Assembly: GCA_015680685.1 (NCBI GenBank)
Contig: MNCI01017558.1
Location: 248,016-295,721, forward strand
Direction of reading: 5' to 3'
Length of the DNA stretch: 47,706 nt
From: Gnetum montanum
Lineage: Eukaryota > Streptophyta > Gnetopsida > Gnetales > Gnetaceae
Shown here: positions 23,200 to 34,663 of the stretch, one piece after another
How positions within the stretch are numbered: position 1 is the first letter of the stretch
Layout: every line of letters begins with the position of its first letter
Notes under the pieces: model-generated
What the model saw: only the letters and a program-made list of their open reading frames with translations
Told to the model about the DNA's origin: nothing
The model's database searches: none
Made by a program: the position numbers and the translations under genes

Positions 23200-25560
23200 A
23201 TGTCTTCTTCTCATAGGCAAAATGATATAAAAATATTGGTCCCACAAGAGTACAAAGTGGTATATACTCATCCAGATGAGTTTGTGCTTGATTTTACCTT
23301 CATTCTATATTAGGATGAGCAACTATGATGGCATGATATGGAAGGCAACATTATATTGCCCCCCAATTAATCTATGCCTAGGATGCTACTTCAAACACTT
23401 AAGAAGTTAGAAATCCATGATCTTCAAGAGGAGTACGTTGTGTAGGATTATGACTTCCAGGACTACTCTCCCACTAACACACAATACAGAAGAGATCGAC
23501 ATCAGGAGAGGCATCATGAGGATGCTAAGGGAAAACAGTTCACTAATTCCTTGTTCCTACTAAATCAAGATGACAATGAGGACCCTTCCTTCGAGGGCTC
23601 TCAATATGAAATTTCTCTACCCTTTGTTATTGGTGATGAGGGTGTAACCTTGAATCTGCAGTCTACAATCCACAATTCAGGTTCAAAGAAAGATGGTAGT
23701 CAAGATAAGGGATCGAACAAGCATCAAGATGATATGAAAAATAATGAATGTGGCTGTGATACCCAAGGGGAAGTTGGTAGATTTCATGGTGGAGATAGTC
23801 CTCCTCCCTCTTCCCCCTCTTCATCTACATCTCCTTCTTCTTCCTCTTTTGATTCTGAAAGATGCCACAGAAGGAACGACCATGATGGAGGTGAGCACTG
23901 AGGCAATAATACTAATTGCCTTGCCCATAATAATCAAAGAGGTAACCAAGGACATCATCGATGACAATGAAATCATGATGATGATGAGCCTATGTTGGTG
24001 ACTCAAAGCATGCTTAACATTGCAGAGGCAATTAAGATTCCAAATAAGCATGTGAAAGATAGTCGAATCAAGTGCTTAGACATGAACAATATCCCAAGAT
24101 TTGTGGGGGGATATAACTCTAATTTGTAGACACATCTATAAGCTTTCCATGATGCTTGTGCCTTACAAAACATTGAAAACGATTGGTAGAAACTCAAGCT
24201 ATTCCCCAGGACACTCATCAAAGAGGTTGAAAGCTGGTACCTGTCCTTATAGCCAGAATCCATTCATAGATGGAGTACAATGCTTGAACTATTCAATGAT
24301 AAATACTAGACGTACTCCAAAGTGTCCAACTTAAGAAGGCAAATCTAAGGCTAGAAACAGGGAATACATAAACCCTTGGATGCCACCATGGGTAGATACT
24401 ACTCTCTCTTACATTGATGCCATAGCCATGGTTATTCTTAAAGGGAACAACTCTACCACATCATAGATGGGCTCAGAGCAAAAACTAGAAGAACTCTTGG
24501 GGTTTATTCCTAAGGGAGATTGTTTGAATCAAGAGCTCATCAAATACAAAGGTTGACAGAATAGGTTGTAAAAGAAGAAGGTGAGCTATGAAAAAGGGAA
24601 AGTGCAGAAGAATATAATAGGGACCCTTCCATCAGAAAAAGAGAGGTCTAATTTTGTGAAAAGGAGTCACCACTCGATGAAGTGGTGAATAGGAAAACAT
24701 TTCCCATCCAAAAATTTGTATATGATATTTCAGCAAAGGTTGATAAATTATGGGACTCTTTGAATGAAAAGTTCCAAACCACTATGAAGATTCCTGAAGA
24801 ATCCAAAGAGTAAACTAGTAATCATAATCACAGGAGGCAGAAAGAAGCTGAATGTGCTTACCAGAGAGAAAAGGGTAAAGCTATCATAGTAGAAGAAGTT
24901 GTGGAGATAGACTTTGATGATGATATTGGTTGTGACATTTGTCAATATGAACATCCTCAGGGATGTTGCCCTATGATGTCACACTTACAAGAGTCTAGGA
25001 TGTACGTGTTGAATCCTTGACTAGCATGAAGGTAAGCACCTACACGATTACCTTATCCTCATGGCAATCCAAGGTAGTTCCACTAATAACAATAAGCTTA
25101 CCACCTAAGTGGAGCTCCACCAAAACCATATGAACAATATCAACAGTGGCACCAACCACAATCGTGGAAAATGCCACCACCAAGATAGCAGTACCCTTTT
25201 AGGCAACTAGATCCACATAAGCACTATGTTCAGCAACCTATTTCTCCAAGAAGTTTTGCAAGTCATGCCTCATTTCAACATCACTATTACCCTCCAGAGT
25301 ATCATCAAACTCATTCATCATCTACTTGAGGGGAACTCCCATACTCATACCATCCTCAGCATCTATCTGCACACATGCCTCTACCCTCAACCTAGTTACC
25401 TCTTGTTCTATCCATGCACAGTGAAATTCCTCCATAGCTGCAGCAACGAAATGCTACGGGGGTTGTACATTCATAACTAGCTTTCCAACTAAGAGGTTTG
25501 GAAAATCAATCTAGAAAATGACCATTTTTTGAGCCTAATAATCCTCCCAAACTCTCACAA
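23200..25560 (+). pseudogene. gag: gag of element D (decayed)
   Basis: The likely start is ATG 23200 (MSSSHRQND), 150 bp after the LTR. An acidic, Ser/Pro-rich region follows (23551-23901, with a PPPSSPSSSTSPSSSS run). A capsid-like part at about 24040-24540 includes NNIPRFVGGYNSN, WYLSL and ELFNDKY. The zinc knuckle CDIC, QYEH, PQGCC sits at about 24933-24971 (C-x2-C-x3-H-x4-C, as in element A). A His/Tyr/Pro/Gln-rich tail follows. Frequent TAG/TAA codons and frameshifts break the frame. Gag would form the particle shell. Confidence 0.65.
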
Positions 25561-25619
25561 CCTAATGTGGCTAGTCACCCTATATCTCCAACACCCTTAT
25601 CCTTTGCATCAAATACCTT

Positions 25620-26080
25620 CGAATGCCTTTCAAACCAAATGCTACCTCGGATCTACATTGTGATGTTAACTCATGCTATTTTTGATTGGATCAAGGTTGA
25701 CAATCTTCCCACCAAAAAATCTGACCAAGGAAGTTCACTCATTTACTTACAGATCGTTAGACATGAGCTATGTAAGGCCCTTTTTGATTCTAGTTCTAGT
25801 GTTAATCTCATCTTCCATGACATGTACAAATCCTAGAACCTACCACCTCTTTAGAAGAGTAACATTCATTTGGAATTGACAAACCAATCAATAACTGTTC
25901 CTTTAGGACTAGTAGAGGACATTGTGACCATAGTTAGTGGGTGGTCCTATCCTGCCAATTTTTTGGTGATCAAGGTTGAAAACTACAAAGGTGACTTCCC
26001 CATCATTATGGGAAGGGCATGATTAAGCACAGTTGATGCACGAATGGGCAGAAGGAACCTTTTCTTGGAAATCTCCAAAG
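25620..26080 (+). pseudogene. Retropepsin-like protease of element D (inactive)
   Basis: HELCKALFDSSSSVNLIF (25765 onward) is the active-site segment; the family has D-S/T-G and here the Gly codon is AGT (25792-25794), a single G-to-A change. GWSYPANFLVIKVEN and FPIIMGRA...STVDARMG follow, with an in-frame stop after MGRA. Protease would cut the Gag-Pol chain. It is the upstream part of pol and continues into the RT linker. Confidence 0.7.
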
Positions 26081-26689
26081 AAAATGAATTTGGACACTTA
26101 GAGAAGAAGTGTGTTCCATGCATTGCATATACCGATAATGGGTGCAATTGCTTGCAGAAAATCTGGTCCATCAAAAGTACATAGATTAAAGCATGTAACC
26201 AACATGCACAAGACATAGATATTCAAAGGTATCTATACGCAACAACCACAAAACAAGAGGGTACCTAGTGGCTTATAGCAACACATTATGCATGAAACCA
26301 ACTAAGAGCCTAACATGTGCTTATGTCAAAGGCATGGATGAACTTGAGCAAGTTTATTAGCAACTCTCTGATGATGAAGATAATGATACATGTTGGGGAG
26401 AGTTGGAAATCCCTGAAAATTTCAAACAGGAGCCCCTAGAGTTCAAAACTCTACTGATCGACATGAAGTATGCATTTTTAAACAATGGTAAGCTGGTTAT
26501 AATCAATGTCAAACTTGCTCCTAAATAAAAAGAAAAGCTGTTAAAGGTGGTTAACAAATGGCTAATAGCCTTTACTTAGTCATATCCAGAGCTAATTGGA
26601 ATCAATCCAAGGATATGCTAGCATCACATATACACTAACTTGACCATCAAGCCAAGAAGGTAGCCACAAAGAAGGTTGAATCCCAAATT

Positions 26690-27500
26690 GAAATAGATTG
26701 TCAAGCAAGAAATATAACAACTCCTCAAGGTACGGTTCATCTATCCCATCGTAGATAGTGAATAGGTTAGCCTACTCATAATTGTGCCAAAGAAAGGTGG
26801 CAAGTGGTAGGTTTGCATCGATTTCAAGCTATTGAACATGGCAACATTTAAAGATCATTTTTCATTGTCATTTGTTGACCAAGTGTTGGACACTATCTCT
26901 AGGCATTGCTATTATAACTTCTTGGATGGTTATAGTGGCTATAACCAAATCCAAATTATGTCAAAAGATCAGGCCAAGACAACATTCACAAGTCCATGGG
27001 AGACTTTTGCATATTGTAAGATGTCGTTCAGTTTGTGCAATGCCCCTGCAACATTTCAATGCCTGGTCCTTAGTATTTTCTAACAGCAAACTAGTAGTAG
27101 GGTAGAAGTGTTCATGGATGACTTCTCTACCTATGGGGCTACATTTGAGTAAGCCTTGGACTGCCTTGAGCAGGTACTAAAAAGATGTTTCGAAACAAGC
27201 CTTAGGCTCAATTGGAAAAAAAGCCATTTAATGGTCCAGGAAGGCATAGTACTAGGGCATAGAATTACTCAAGCAAGGATTGAGGTAGACTAAGGAATCA
27301 CACACCAACCAGAGATAGTTAAAGATGTTCGATCATTCCTTGGACATACTGGCTATTATTGGCGATTCATAGAGAATTTCTCTAAGATCACAAAGTCATT
27401 GGTAGAGCTTACAAAGAAAGATGCTCCATTCATTTGGACCAAGGAATGTGAACATGCATTCCAATAGTTAAAGGACAAACTTGTAGAAACTCCAATTCTA
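26690..27500 (+). pseudogene. Reverse transcriptase of element D (decayed)
   Basis: In order: LIIVPKKGGKW (about 26779), CIDFKLLNMATFKDHF, YNFLDGYSGYNQIQI (about 26910), TFTSPWETFAYCKMSFSLCNAPATFQ, FMDDFSTYG (27111-27137, the catalytic Asp pair of the YxDD-type box), LNWKKSHLMV, EGIVLGHRIT, FLGHTGYYWRFI. Wording such as LCNAPATFQ and FMDDFS is characteristic of Athila/Tat RT. Several TAG/TAA stops and a short disruption near 27083-27100 inactivate it. It would copy RNA to DNA in the particle. Confidence 0.85.
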
Positions 27501-28037
27501 CAGGCACCAAACTAGTCCAGACCATTTCACATAATGACGAACACATCTAATTATGTTTTGGGAGTGGTGCTTACACAGTTGGACGATAAGAAACATGCAT
27601 ATTACATTCATTGTGCAAGTTCAAGCATTGTGGGGGCACAGCTGAATTATACCACAACAGAAAAAGAATTAATGGCAATCGTGTATGCTCTTGAAAAGTT
27701 CAGGTGCTATGTGCTTGGTTATAAAGTATTTGTGCACACAGACCATATTGCCATCCACTTCCTGATGAACAAGCTGATGGTGAGCCCCCGTATCATATGG
27801 TGGCTCATGATCTTGCAAGAATTCAATCTCACAATGGTAGATCAAAAAGGGACTGAGAATGTGGTTGCTGACCACCTCTCTCGATTAAGATGGGATAACA
27901 AAGAGGAGGAGAGCTTGCTCTCTGATTACTTTTTAGACGAACTTCTCTTTACAAGAGTAATAAATGACCAAGTGGCCACAAAAACAAAATGGTATGATAG
28001 CATCCTCACTTACCTTCTCACTCAAGAGATGCCATAA
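27501..28037 (+). pseudogene. RNase H domain and connection of element D
   Basis: An open stretch of 167 codons (27534-28037) reads MTNTSNYVLGVVLTQ, YTTTEKELMAIVYALEKFR, VFVHTDHIAIHFL and ENVVADHLSRL, the usual Ty3/gypsy RNase H order including the TEKEL Glu and HTDH Asp. It is the least damaged part of pol. A stop follows EMP at 28037, before the integrase zinc-binding region. Confidence 0.85.
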
Positions 28038-28099
28038 GATCTAGACTTTAGGAAGAAACTATAGTTTCTTAATCAGGAAAAATACTTCATGGAAATCAA

Positions 28100-29190
28100 C
28101 AGACACTTGTGTCCTTGATGTAGATCAATTGTGCGTGCTCTAGGATGCTCATGAAGGCCCCTGTGGAGACCACTATGCAGGGAGGCACATGGCCATAAAA
28201 AATCCTAATGGAAGGATATTGTTCTACAATCTTTAGGGATGCCCACCAGTTTATCTGATCTTGTGAACATTGTCAAAGAGATGGTGGGATGACTGCTTGA
28301 ATGGAGGATCCTTAACAGTGGATTCAGTCACTGGAGCCCTTTGACATATGGGGCATAGACTTCATGGGATCCATGTCCAACAGAAAGGCATATATCATCG
28401 TAGCAGTCAACTACTATACCAAATGGGCAAAAGCACTAGTCGTCATCAATTGTAAATCATCCACTACTACTAGATTTGTACAAAAAAATGTTGTCAATGG
28501 GTTTGGGGTGCCATGTGCACTAATTTCTAGCAATGGAACTCACTTCATAGGTGCCACTTTTAGAAAGTTGATGTAACACTTGGGGGTCAAACATAAATTA
28601 ACAACATCCTATCACCCCTAATCCAACGATCAAGTAAAGGTAACCAAGAGAGAGATTAAAAAGATCCTAATAAGGACCATAAGAAAATATAGGAGAGATT
28701 GGAGCACAAAATTAAATGATGTCCTATGGGCCTACCGCTCAACATGGAAACTTTCTATTAGCTACTCTCCCTATGACGTAGTGTACAAGAAACTTCCAAT
28801 GCTCCTAATTCAATCTGAGCTTCGTACACTCTTAACAACATGTGAATTGAATCTTGACCTAAGTCTGGCATAAAGAAAATGATTGATCAAACTCAACATG
28901 CTAGATGAAAATCGATTAGTGGTCCTATTGTTGAATGAAGTGCACAAGACATTCAACAAGCAACGACATGACCTAAGAATACAGAAAGTAAAATTCCAGC
29001 TAGGAGATAAGGTTCTCTACTACAACCCCACATGTACCATAGAAAACTAAGTTTCAAACATTGTGGAAGGGATCTTATATAATTATTGAAACCTTTTTCT
29101 CTCGGGCCATGACCATACACAAACTTGAGAACCCAAATAAAAGGTAGTTGGTCAACATCCAATAAGTAAAGCTTTTCCATGAGCCCAAGC
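28100..29190 (+). pseudogene. Integrase of element D (catalytic residues lost)
   Basis: The zinc-binding half is recognisable as AHEGPCGDHYAGRH and, after a frame disruption, CEHCQRDG. The core has IDFMGS (first Asp, GAC 28358-28360) and KAYIIVAVNYYTKWAKAL. In ISSNGTHF a Ser (28529-28531) replaces the second catalytic Asp, and in DQVKVTKREI a Lys (28637-28639) replaces the catalytic Glu. RDWSTKLNDVLWAYRSTWK and SPYDVVYKK follow, then QLGDKVLYYN near the C-terminus. It would insert the DNA copy; this copy cannot. Confidence 0.8.
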
Positions 29191-31169
29191 AAGCTAGTGC
29201 AACAAATACCTCAACGGATGGACAACCACATTTAATTTTTCGGATCTCCTCCTTCCAACTTAGTCGTAGGGGAGGTGGCCATCCATGCTAATCATCCACA
29301 TTGCTCCTCAGTTTTTCTATTTTTTTATTTTCCAAATTTTTAATTTTGCAAGTTCTTTATTTTACAACTTTTTTATTTTAAAAAATTTTCCTATTTTTAT
29401 ACCATTTTTTATTTTACACCGTTGTTAGTATGTTTGAATATTTATTAGATATTTTACACTTTTTTATATATTTCATTTTATTTTTTTTGAAATTGATTTT
29501 CAAATTTTTGCTAATAAAAATGCTTTATTACCAACAAGACACAGTGGTGCTATGGCAACTACTAATGGTGGTTTGTGCTTTATGTTTGGTTTGCTAATGT
29601 CTCTAGTTTCTATTTTTGAATTTTTGTACTAATGACTCATTCATGGTTGGGAAAGATTCAAAGGTTTAAATAGGATGTGACTTTAAGGGGATTTAATACT
29701 CTTCGTACTCTTTTACTTACTTGAGTGCTTGAGTGTTCTCATCGACTTCTTACCGTTCCATTCCAACCACTAATAGGAAGTCAAATGAAGTCTTTAAATG
29801 GTGTGGTTCCCATCCAAAAAGAGAAAAGAAAGAAAAAATAAAATACAAAAAAAAAACATGATGGAAATTCAAAGCACAACCCTTAGACAAATAAATGAGC
29901 TACAAGCACTGGTTATGGGACTAGAAAGACATGTACCCATGCTTGATGGTCCCCTCTAACCAAGGCCCTCTTCCACTTCCTACTTCTCTTTTCTTCTCCT
30001 TATGGAACCGTGGTTGTTTTGTGGATGCACTTTTATGTCTTAAGTGGGTGGATTAGTCTTGGAGTGGGGATGTGAAGTCACTAAAAGAGGTTGGTTTTGG
30101 TCTAGACTAAGGATGGATCTTCTTCAGTCATTTTAAACATGAACTCCACAAGGGACTTCTTATGACCTTAGTTTAGAATTCCATTCCACCTTCTCCATCA
30201 TACATTTATGATGACCATAACTCACCTTACTACTGGTGTCCATATTCTTGATTTCGTGTCTTGGTCTGACTTATTTGAATTCTTAGGTAGAATCTTTTGG
30301 GTTGTGGTCCTTAACTTCCATTAACCATTAATCACCTATGGGGCCCATGGACTCCTTAGGTTGCAGTTATGCAAGGGCAAAAAGGACATCCGCCTACCAT
30401 GGGAAGGATCCACTTGCGTATGTCTTGGTTGGGTTCATTAAGCACCTTATCCTTTGACATTCTTGCAAACCGAATCTTTTGTACATCCATTTTCTACATC
30501 ACACCATATGTTCCTTTACAAAGTTTTTTCATTAAACACATTCTCCATCAAATTTCTCAATTTTTGAGCTCTCAAAGACCCTCTTTAATGATTTTATCAT
30601 ATTTTTGGCTTTTCTGGGATTCCATGGATCCCAATTTCATTAAAAAATTCAATATATTTTTTGAGATAATGATGTTTGAGAATTTTGGTTGATGGGCCCT
30701 GTATACGGGGCCCTATCAATGTAAGTCAAAAATAGTATAAATAGGCATGAACCAACTTTGAAAATTTTATATTTTCTCATAAATGCCAAAGGAGTTTTTC
30801 AATTTTTAGAGCCCAAAACCTTCTAGAGCCAATAACTTATAAATTGTTTATCCAAATCACTCCGTTCTTCAATCCTACAGCTACTGAATGTAAGCTCCAA
30901 ATGTGCCATTTTTGACAAGAAATGTTTTGAGATTTTTCTAACTCCCACAAAGGTTTAACTAAAAAATCAACTATTAAACACCAAATTACAAGAGTTAAAC
31001 CTTTCCAACAAGCTCTAGTGACATTTAATAAATAATAAATAATTAATAAAATAACCAATCTACCATGGTCCAACCTTAGCCAAAGTGTAACTAACTAACG
31101 AGAGAAGGTATTCAAAAATTTAAAGTTACACATTATATCTACTAATCCATCGATGTGTTGTGATCATAG
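29191..31169 (+). other. Post-integrase spacer of element D
   Basis: It starts after the integrase tail with a GTCGTAGGGGAGG tract (about 29261) and a long T-rich run, then shares landmarks with A and B1: GAAAGACATGTACCCATGC near 29918 and GGGAAGGATCCACTTG at 30401-30416 (one base off the 16-mer of A and B1). The latter lies in an open frame (30369-30692) reading PTMGRIHL. It holds the internal promoter described next. Confidence 0.6.
30688..30745 (+). promoter_or_regulatory. Internal TATA promoter upstream of ORF3 (element D), with U3-like palindromes
   Basis: GGGCCCTATCAATG (30708-30721) is the exact reverse complement of CATTGATAGGGCCC in this element's own LTR U3 (22162-22175). A related TTGATGGGCCCTGTA lies at 30689-30703. 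TATAAATA follows at 30736-30743, 430 bp before the ORF3 ATG. Promoter function is inferred. Confidence 0.5.
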
Positions 31170-34024
31170 ATGACACCAAAAGGGAAGCACACGCAGGAAG
31201 TAGGACTATCCCAACCAAGGGACAAATGGCTTAGAACGGGAAGAGGCCAAGAATAGCCCCAAGAAGAACCACTTGCAACCCATGCTATAAGTCCTCTTAG
31301 GAAAGAGGCAAAAGTGGAATTTATTAGATAGATTCTAAAACTAGTAGCAGCAGCAATAGAACACTCCCATTAGGATGATGCACCAGCACAACCAGCAAAT
31401 CTTGAAGTGACCTTAACAGAGGCTTGCCTAAATCAGATTAAATCAAGGGAGGTCCAAAAATCAATGCTCTAGGAGTTAAATTTTGGCCCTTTCTTGGAGC
31501 ATGCACTAAGAGAAGTATAGGACTAGCTAAAGGCCAATCATCACTTCCACCAGGGAGTCATACATGGGAGAAACATTCTTATTCTGGAACAACATGTAGC
31601 CTGGAGCAACGATGAAAATCAAGGACATTTTAGTGTCCTACTTGGCATAGGCCATTGCTACAGTGCTTAGGTTGCTTGAAATAGGGGAAAATCTTACTGA
31701 AATTCCAATGTAGGCAAATTTAAGCATCAAGAAAGAATGGGTGCAATGGTGTTATGGTGTCAACCACAAGGAGTTTAGTGCGCTCACACCAGTAGAGAGG
31801 ATCCATTATAATATTGCGACCTTCCACCTCAATCCCATCATGAGGCCAAGAAAAATCACTCTCATCTCTACTTGAGCATGTGTTTCTCTGAGTGGGAGAT
31901 TCCCAGTCAACCTTCCGTAGCTAATCTATCTAGAGATAGAGGAGTGGTTTAAAGAAAATAAATGTGGAATGAAGGCACTCCCCTTTCCTTGTCTCATTAG
32001 GAAACTTTGTTGAAGGGGAGAGATAGTCTATTACACCAATGGTGACATCAGGGAAGTTTTGAATCCCAATTATGTAGAAATGATAAGAGATAAGATGTTT
32101 GCAATGACTATCCATGAAGAGAAGCAACAACCACAACCTCCACCTACCGCTCAAGCAATTGTGCCAGACATTGCTATAACTACCCAACGGTTGTGAGAAC
32201 ATAGAGAATGGCTCTAGAGTAAACAAGAGCAATGAGTAGGCACGAGTGGCAGGGACCCATCCATCTACAAACTAGCTATGAGTTACCTTAATGAGGTGGC
32301 CCAAATGATCAACTTGATGGATGAGGGTGGATCCATTTTCTTGACCCAAAGAAAGCAGCTACGTATGAGGTTGAATCCAAGCACCAGAGAGGTCACAGTA
32401 TCTCTCGTAGAATAACAATCACTCCCAGAAATCTTTGGGAATGCTATGACCTTCTCAGTGCGCTTGGAGGAGGATGAGGAGGGCAACAATTTTGGTGATG
32501 CAGTGCCAAGGGTAGGAAACAACAGCAGAAGTGGTCACTAACAAGATTGTTGAAACTCTCAACGCACCTGCAGCATTTGCACTAGATGTCACTGTACTTA
32601 AAGATGTGCAAACATCCATAGGGACCATAAGTGGTAAAATAAGTGCAGCACAACATGAGGAATTGCTGGACCAATGGGTGGGAACCAAGCAACCACTTTA
32701 GAATGTCTTTGACCTTTTAGAAAACATCACTACAACCTAGTCAGAGTTGCTAGAGGGAAGGGTCAAAAACATCATTTGGAGGGGTAACTTGAAATAGTTA
32801 GGGAGCGGAATGAACACTTGGCTATGAAAGTTGCCAAATTAAGAGCCCAGATTATCGATCTCACATTTCTCAACCCAACACTAATAAGAAATAATGCTAT
32901 GGAATAGCTTCAAACCAAGCTCAAAGGGGTTGAGGATGTAATGAAGACAACGACATTTTACAAATCCTTGGTAGAGGCCACATAGCAGATGATTCAGAAG
33001 GCCTTGAATCAGACTCGGCTAGGAGAATTTCTAGTTGATTGCAAAAAATCATCACCTGCAGAATGTTGATGAGCACAATCAACAGTTAATTGATTTTATC
33101 CATCAACAACAAGAGCAAGTGGCTAGAGAAAATACAAAATCGAGGAGATTGGTAGAAGAGAATAGGAATCTCTCCATGGAGGAGGTGCATGCCCTTCACT
33201 AGAAGACTGCAATTGAGGTAGCCACTTGAAAATTTGAAGCTCTCAAATTTAAGAAAGTCAAAGATCATTACAGAGAGCAGTTTAGTCTACAAAATGAAGT
33301 AAATGAAAGACATATCCAATTGGCAAAGGCAAAGGAAAATGAAGCCCTCCAGCAACTCTAGTAAGGTAGGGAAGTTTGGCAACCCATCGTTGATGGAATA
33401 GATGCCTACAACAAGGTAGAAATCTACACAAAGGAGTTGCAAATTGAGGAGATGATGGAGTACATGGAGCTTGCCAATCTCCATTATGCAAATCTGGCAA
33501 TGTTGATTGCCGGATGGCTATGGTCTGAATTAGAAAAGTAGGTGGCTAGCTCATACTTGTTGTACAAAGGCAAGTTCAAGCACCACAAGGACACTAAGGA
33601 CAAGCTTGCAGTGGCTAACGTTTAACTCAAAGTTCTCAAGGCATGCTTCACAAATTAACGATCAATTACTGAGAACCTGGCCAGAAGGATGAACGACAAC
33701 CAAGAGTTGCAGAATGTAGTTGGGGTATTCAACATTGAATGCAAACAGTTAGCTACCTAGTTTGTCAATGTAAAGGAGATGTTCCTGATCATGCCCTATT
33801 CGTGGGATGTCCCCATTCTAGTCCACATTGGTGATGCTGCGTGGACTATGAATGATCCCTAGAGTAAGGAGGAGAAGATGAATGCATTACTTGATGCCTT
33901 GTGCCTTTCACCAGAGGTTGCAGTTACAGTAGGACACCCATAGTTGCCTCAGCTACTGTATGTGCCTAAAGTCAACGAAGGTCCTTTAGAGCCTCAGGAG
34001 CCACCACCGCCTTGGACTATCTGA
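31170..34024 (+). pseudogene. ORF3 of element D (decayed, post-integrase, function unknown)
   Basis: The frame starts MTPKGKHTQEV at 31170, directly after GTGATCATAG, and ends PPPPWTI before TGA at 34022-34024. It is broken by many stops and at least one frameshift. Glu/Lys/Gln-rich, probably coiled-coil sequence fills about 32700-33560. Shared motifs with A and B2 are HIQLAKAK (about 33312), KELQIEEMMEYMELANLHYA (33428 onward) and IMPYSWDVPILVHIG (about 33788), followed by EEKMNALLD. The C-terminal tail differs from the A/B type (Pro-rich). No catalytic motif is seen. Confidence 0.65.
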
Positions 34025-34246
34025 TCTTCACCATCGTCTTCATGCCATCAAAGGATGTGTTGTCCAAATTTTTGTAGTCACATCATGGTCAATTTTGTGT
34101 CATGAACACCATAATTTTTTGTAATGTGTTGATTCGTACACTTGGGCACTCAGTTTTGTTAAGTCAGTTGTTTTGTTAAGAGTCAATCAATAATCCCATA
34201 CCTTCCCAATTTTGTAAAAGCACTTGAGGATGAGTTTTCATTGAAT

Positions 34247-34305
34247 CATGGGGGTATGATGAGTGTCAAAGTGTCACGTTGACAGACCCTCGTTGACATA
34301 CATGA
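34247..34305 (+). repeat. Polypurine tract and truncated 3' LTR of element D
   Basis: CATGGGGGTA (34247-34256) precedes TGATGAGTGTCAAAGTGTCACG, which aligns with the start of the D 5' LTR (TGATGAGCGTTAAAGTGTTGC). The match fades after about 34305, so only ~49 bp of the LTR remain. The break separates the nested retrotransposons from the upstream region of the receptor gene. Confidence 0.7.
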
Positions 34306-34663
34306 AACAAATTTTTTACATGAAATCTCAAATAGCAAGTTGTGATGAGCTGATCTTTTAAATTTCTTACATTGCATTTGTCGATAAGAGGGTTTCAAGA
34401 GAGCAAGATATGATGTATTTTTTCATGTTTCATTTATGGGTAAGAGGGTATTAAAGTTGTATTAAAAATATATTTTTTAATGTATGCTAGTGATATGTTA
34501 AAAGATGTGCAAGAACATTTGGAGAAGAAGGAAAGGGGGTTGGAGAGGGATGGGAAAGTAATTTACAGTTGTTAGTTACTCATTGTTGGTTGGTAGGGAA
34601 GGGGAAATTAGTTGGTAGGTTACCAAATTTCATGTATGCACTTGCAGAGAAAGGGAGGTTGTT

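Larger units (their letters stand above)
22142..34305 (+). mobile_element. Element D: Athila/Tat-type Ty3/gypsy retrotransposon with full domain order
   Basis: 5' LTR, tRNA-Asp-type primer-binding site, gag, protease, RT, RNase H, integrase, a 2-kb spacer, ORF3, polypurine tract, and the first ~49 bp of the 3' LTR are recognisable in that order over 12.2 kb. RT motifs (FLDGYSGYNQI, LCNAPATFQ, FMDDFS) and the primer site point to the Athila/Tat branch. All reading frames are broken by stops and catalytic residues are lost, so it is dead. It inserted into ORF3 of B2. Its right end is truncated and no target duplication can be checked. Confidence 0.85.

Noticed and set aside
28532-28534. Asn in ISSNGTHF as a mutated catalytic Asp
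   Set aside because: Aligned with the usual SDNG order the Asn is normal; it is the preceding Ser that replaces Asp.
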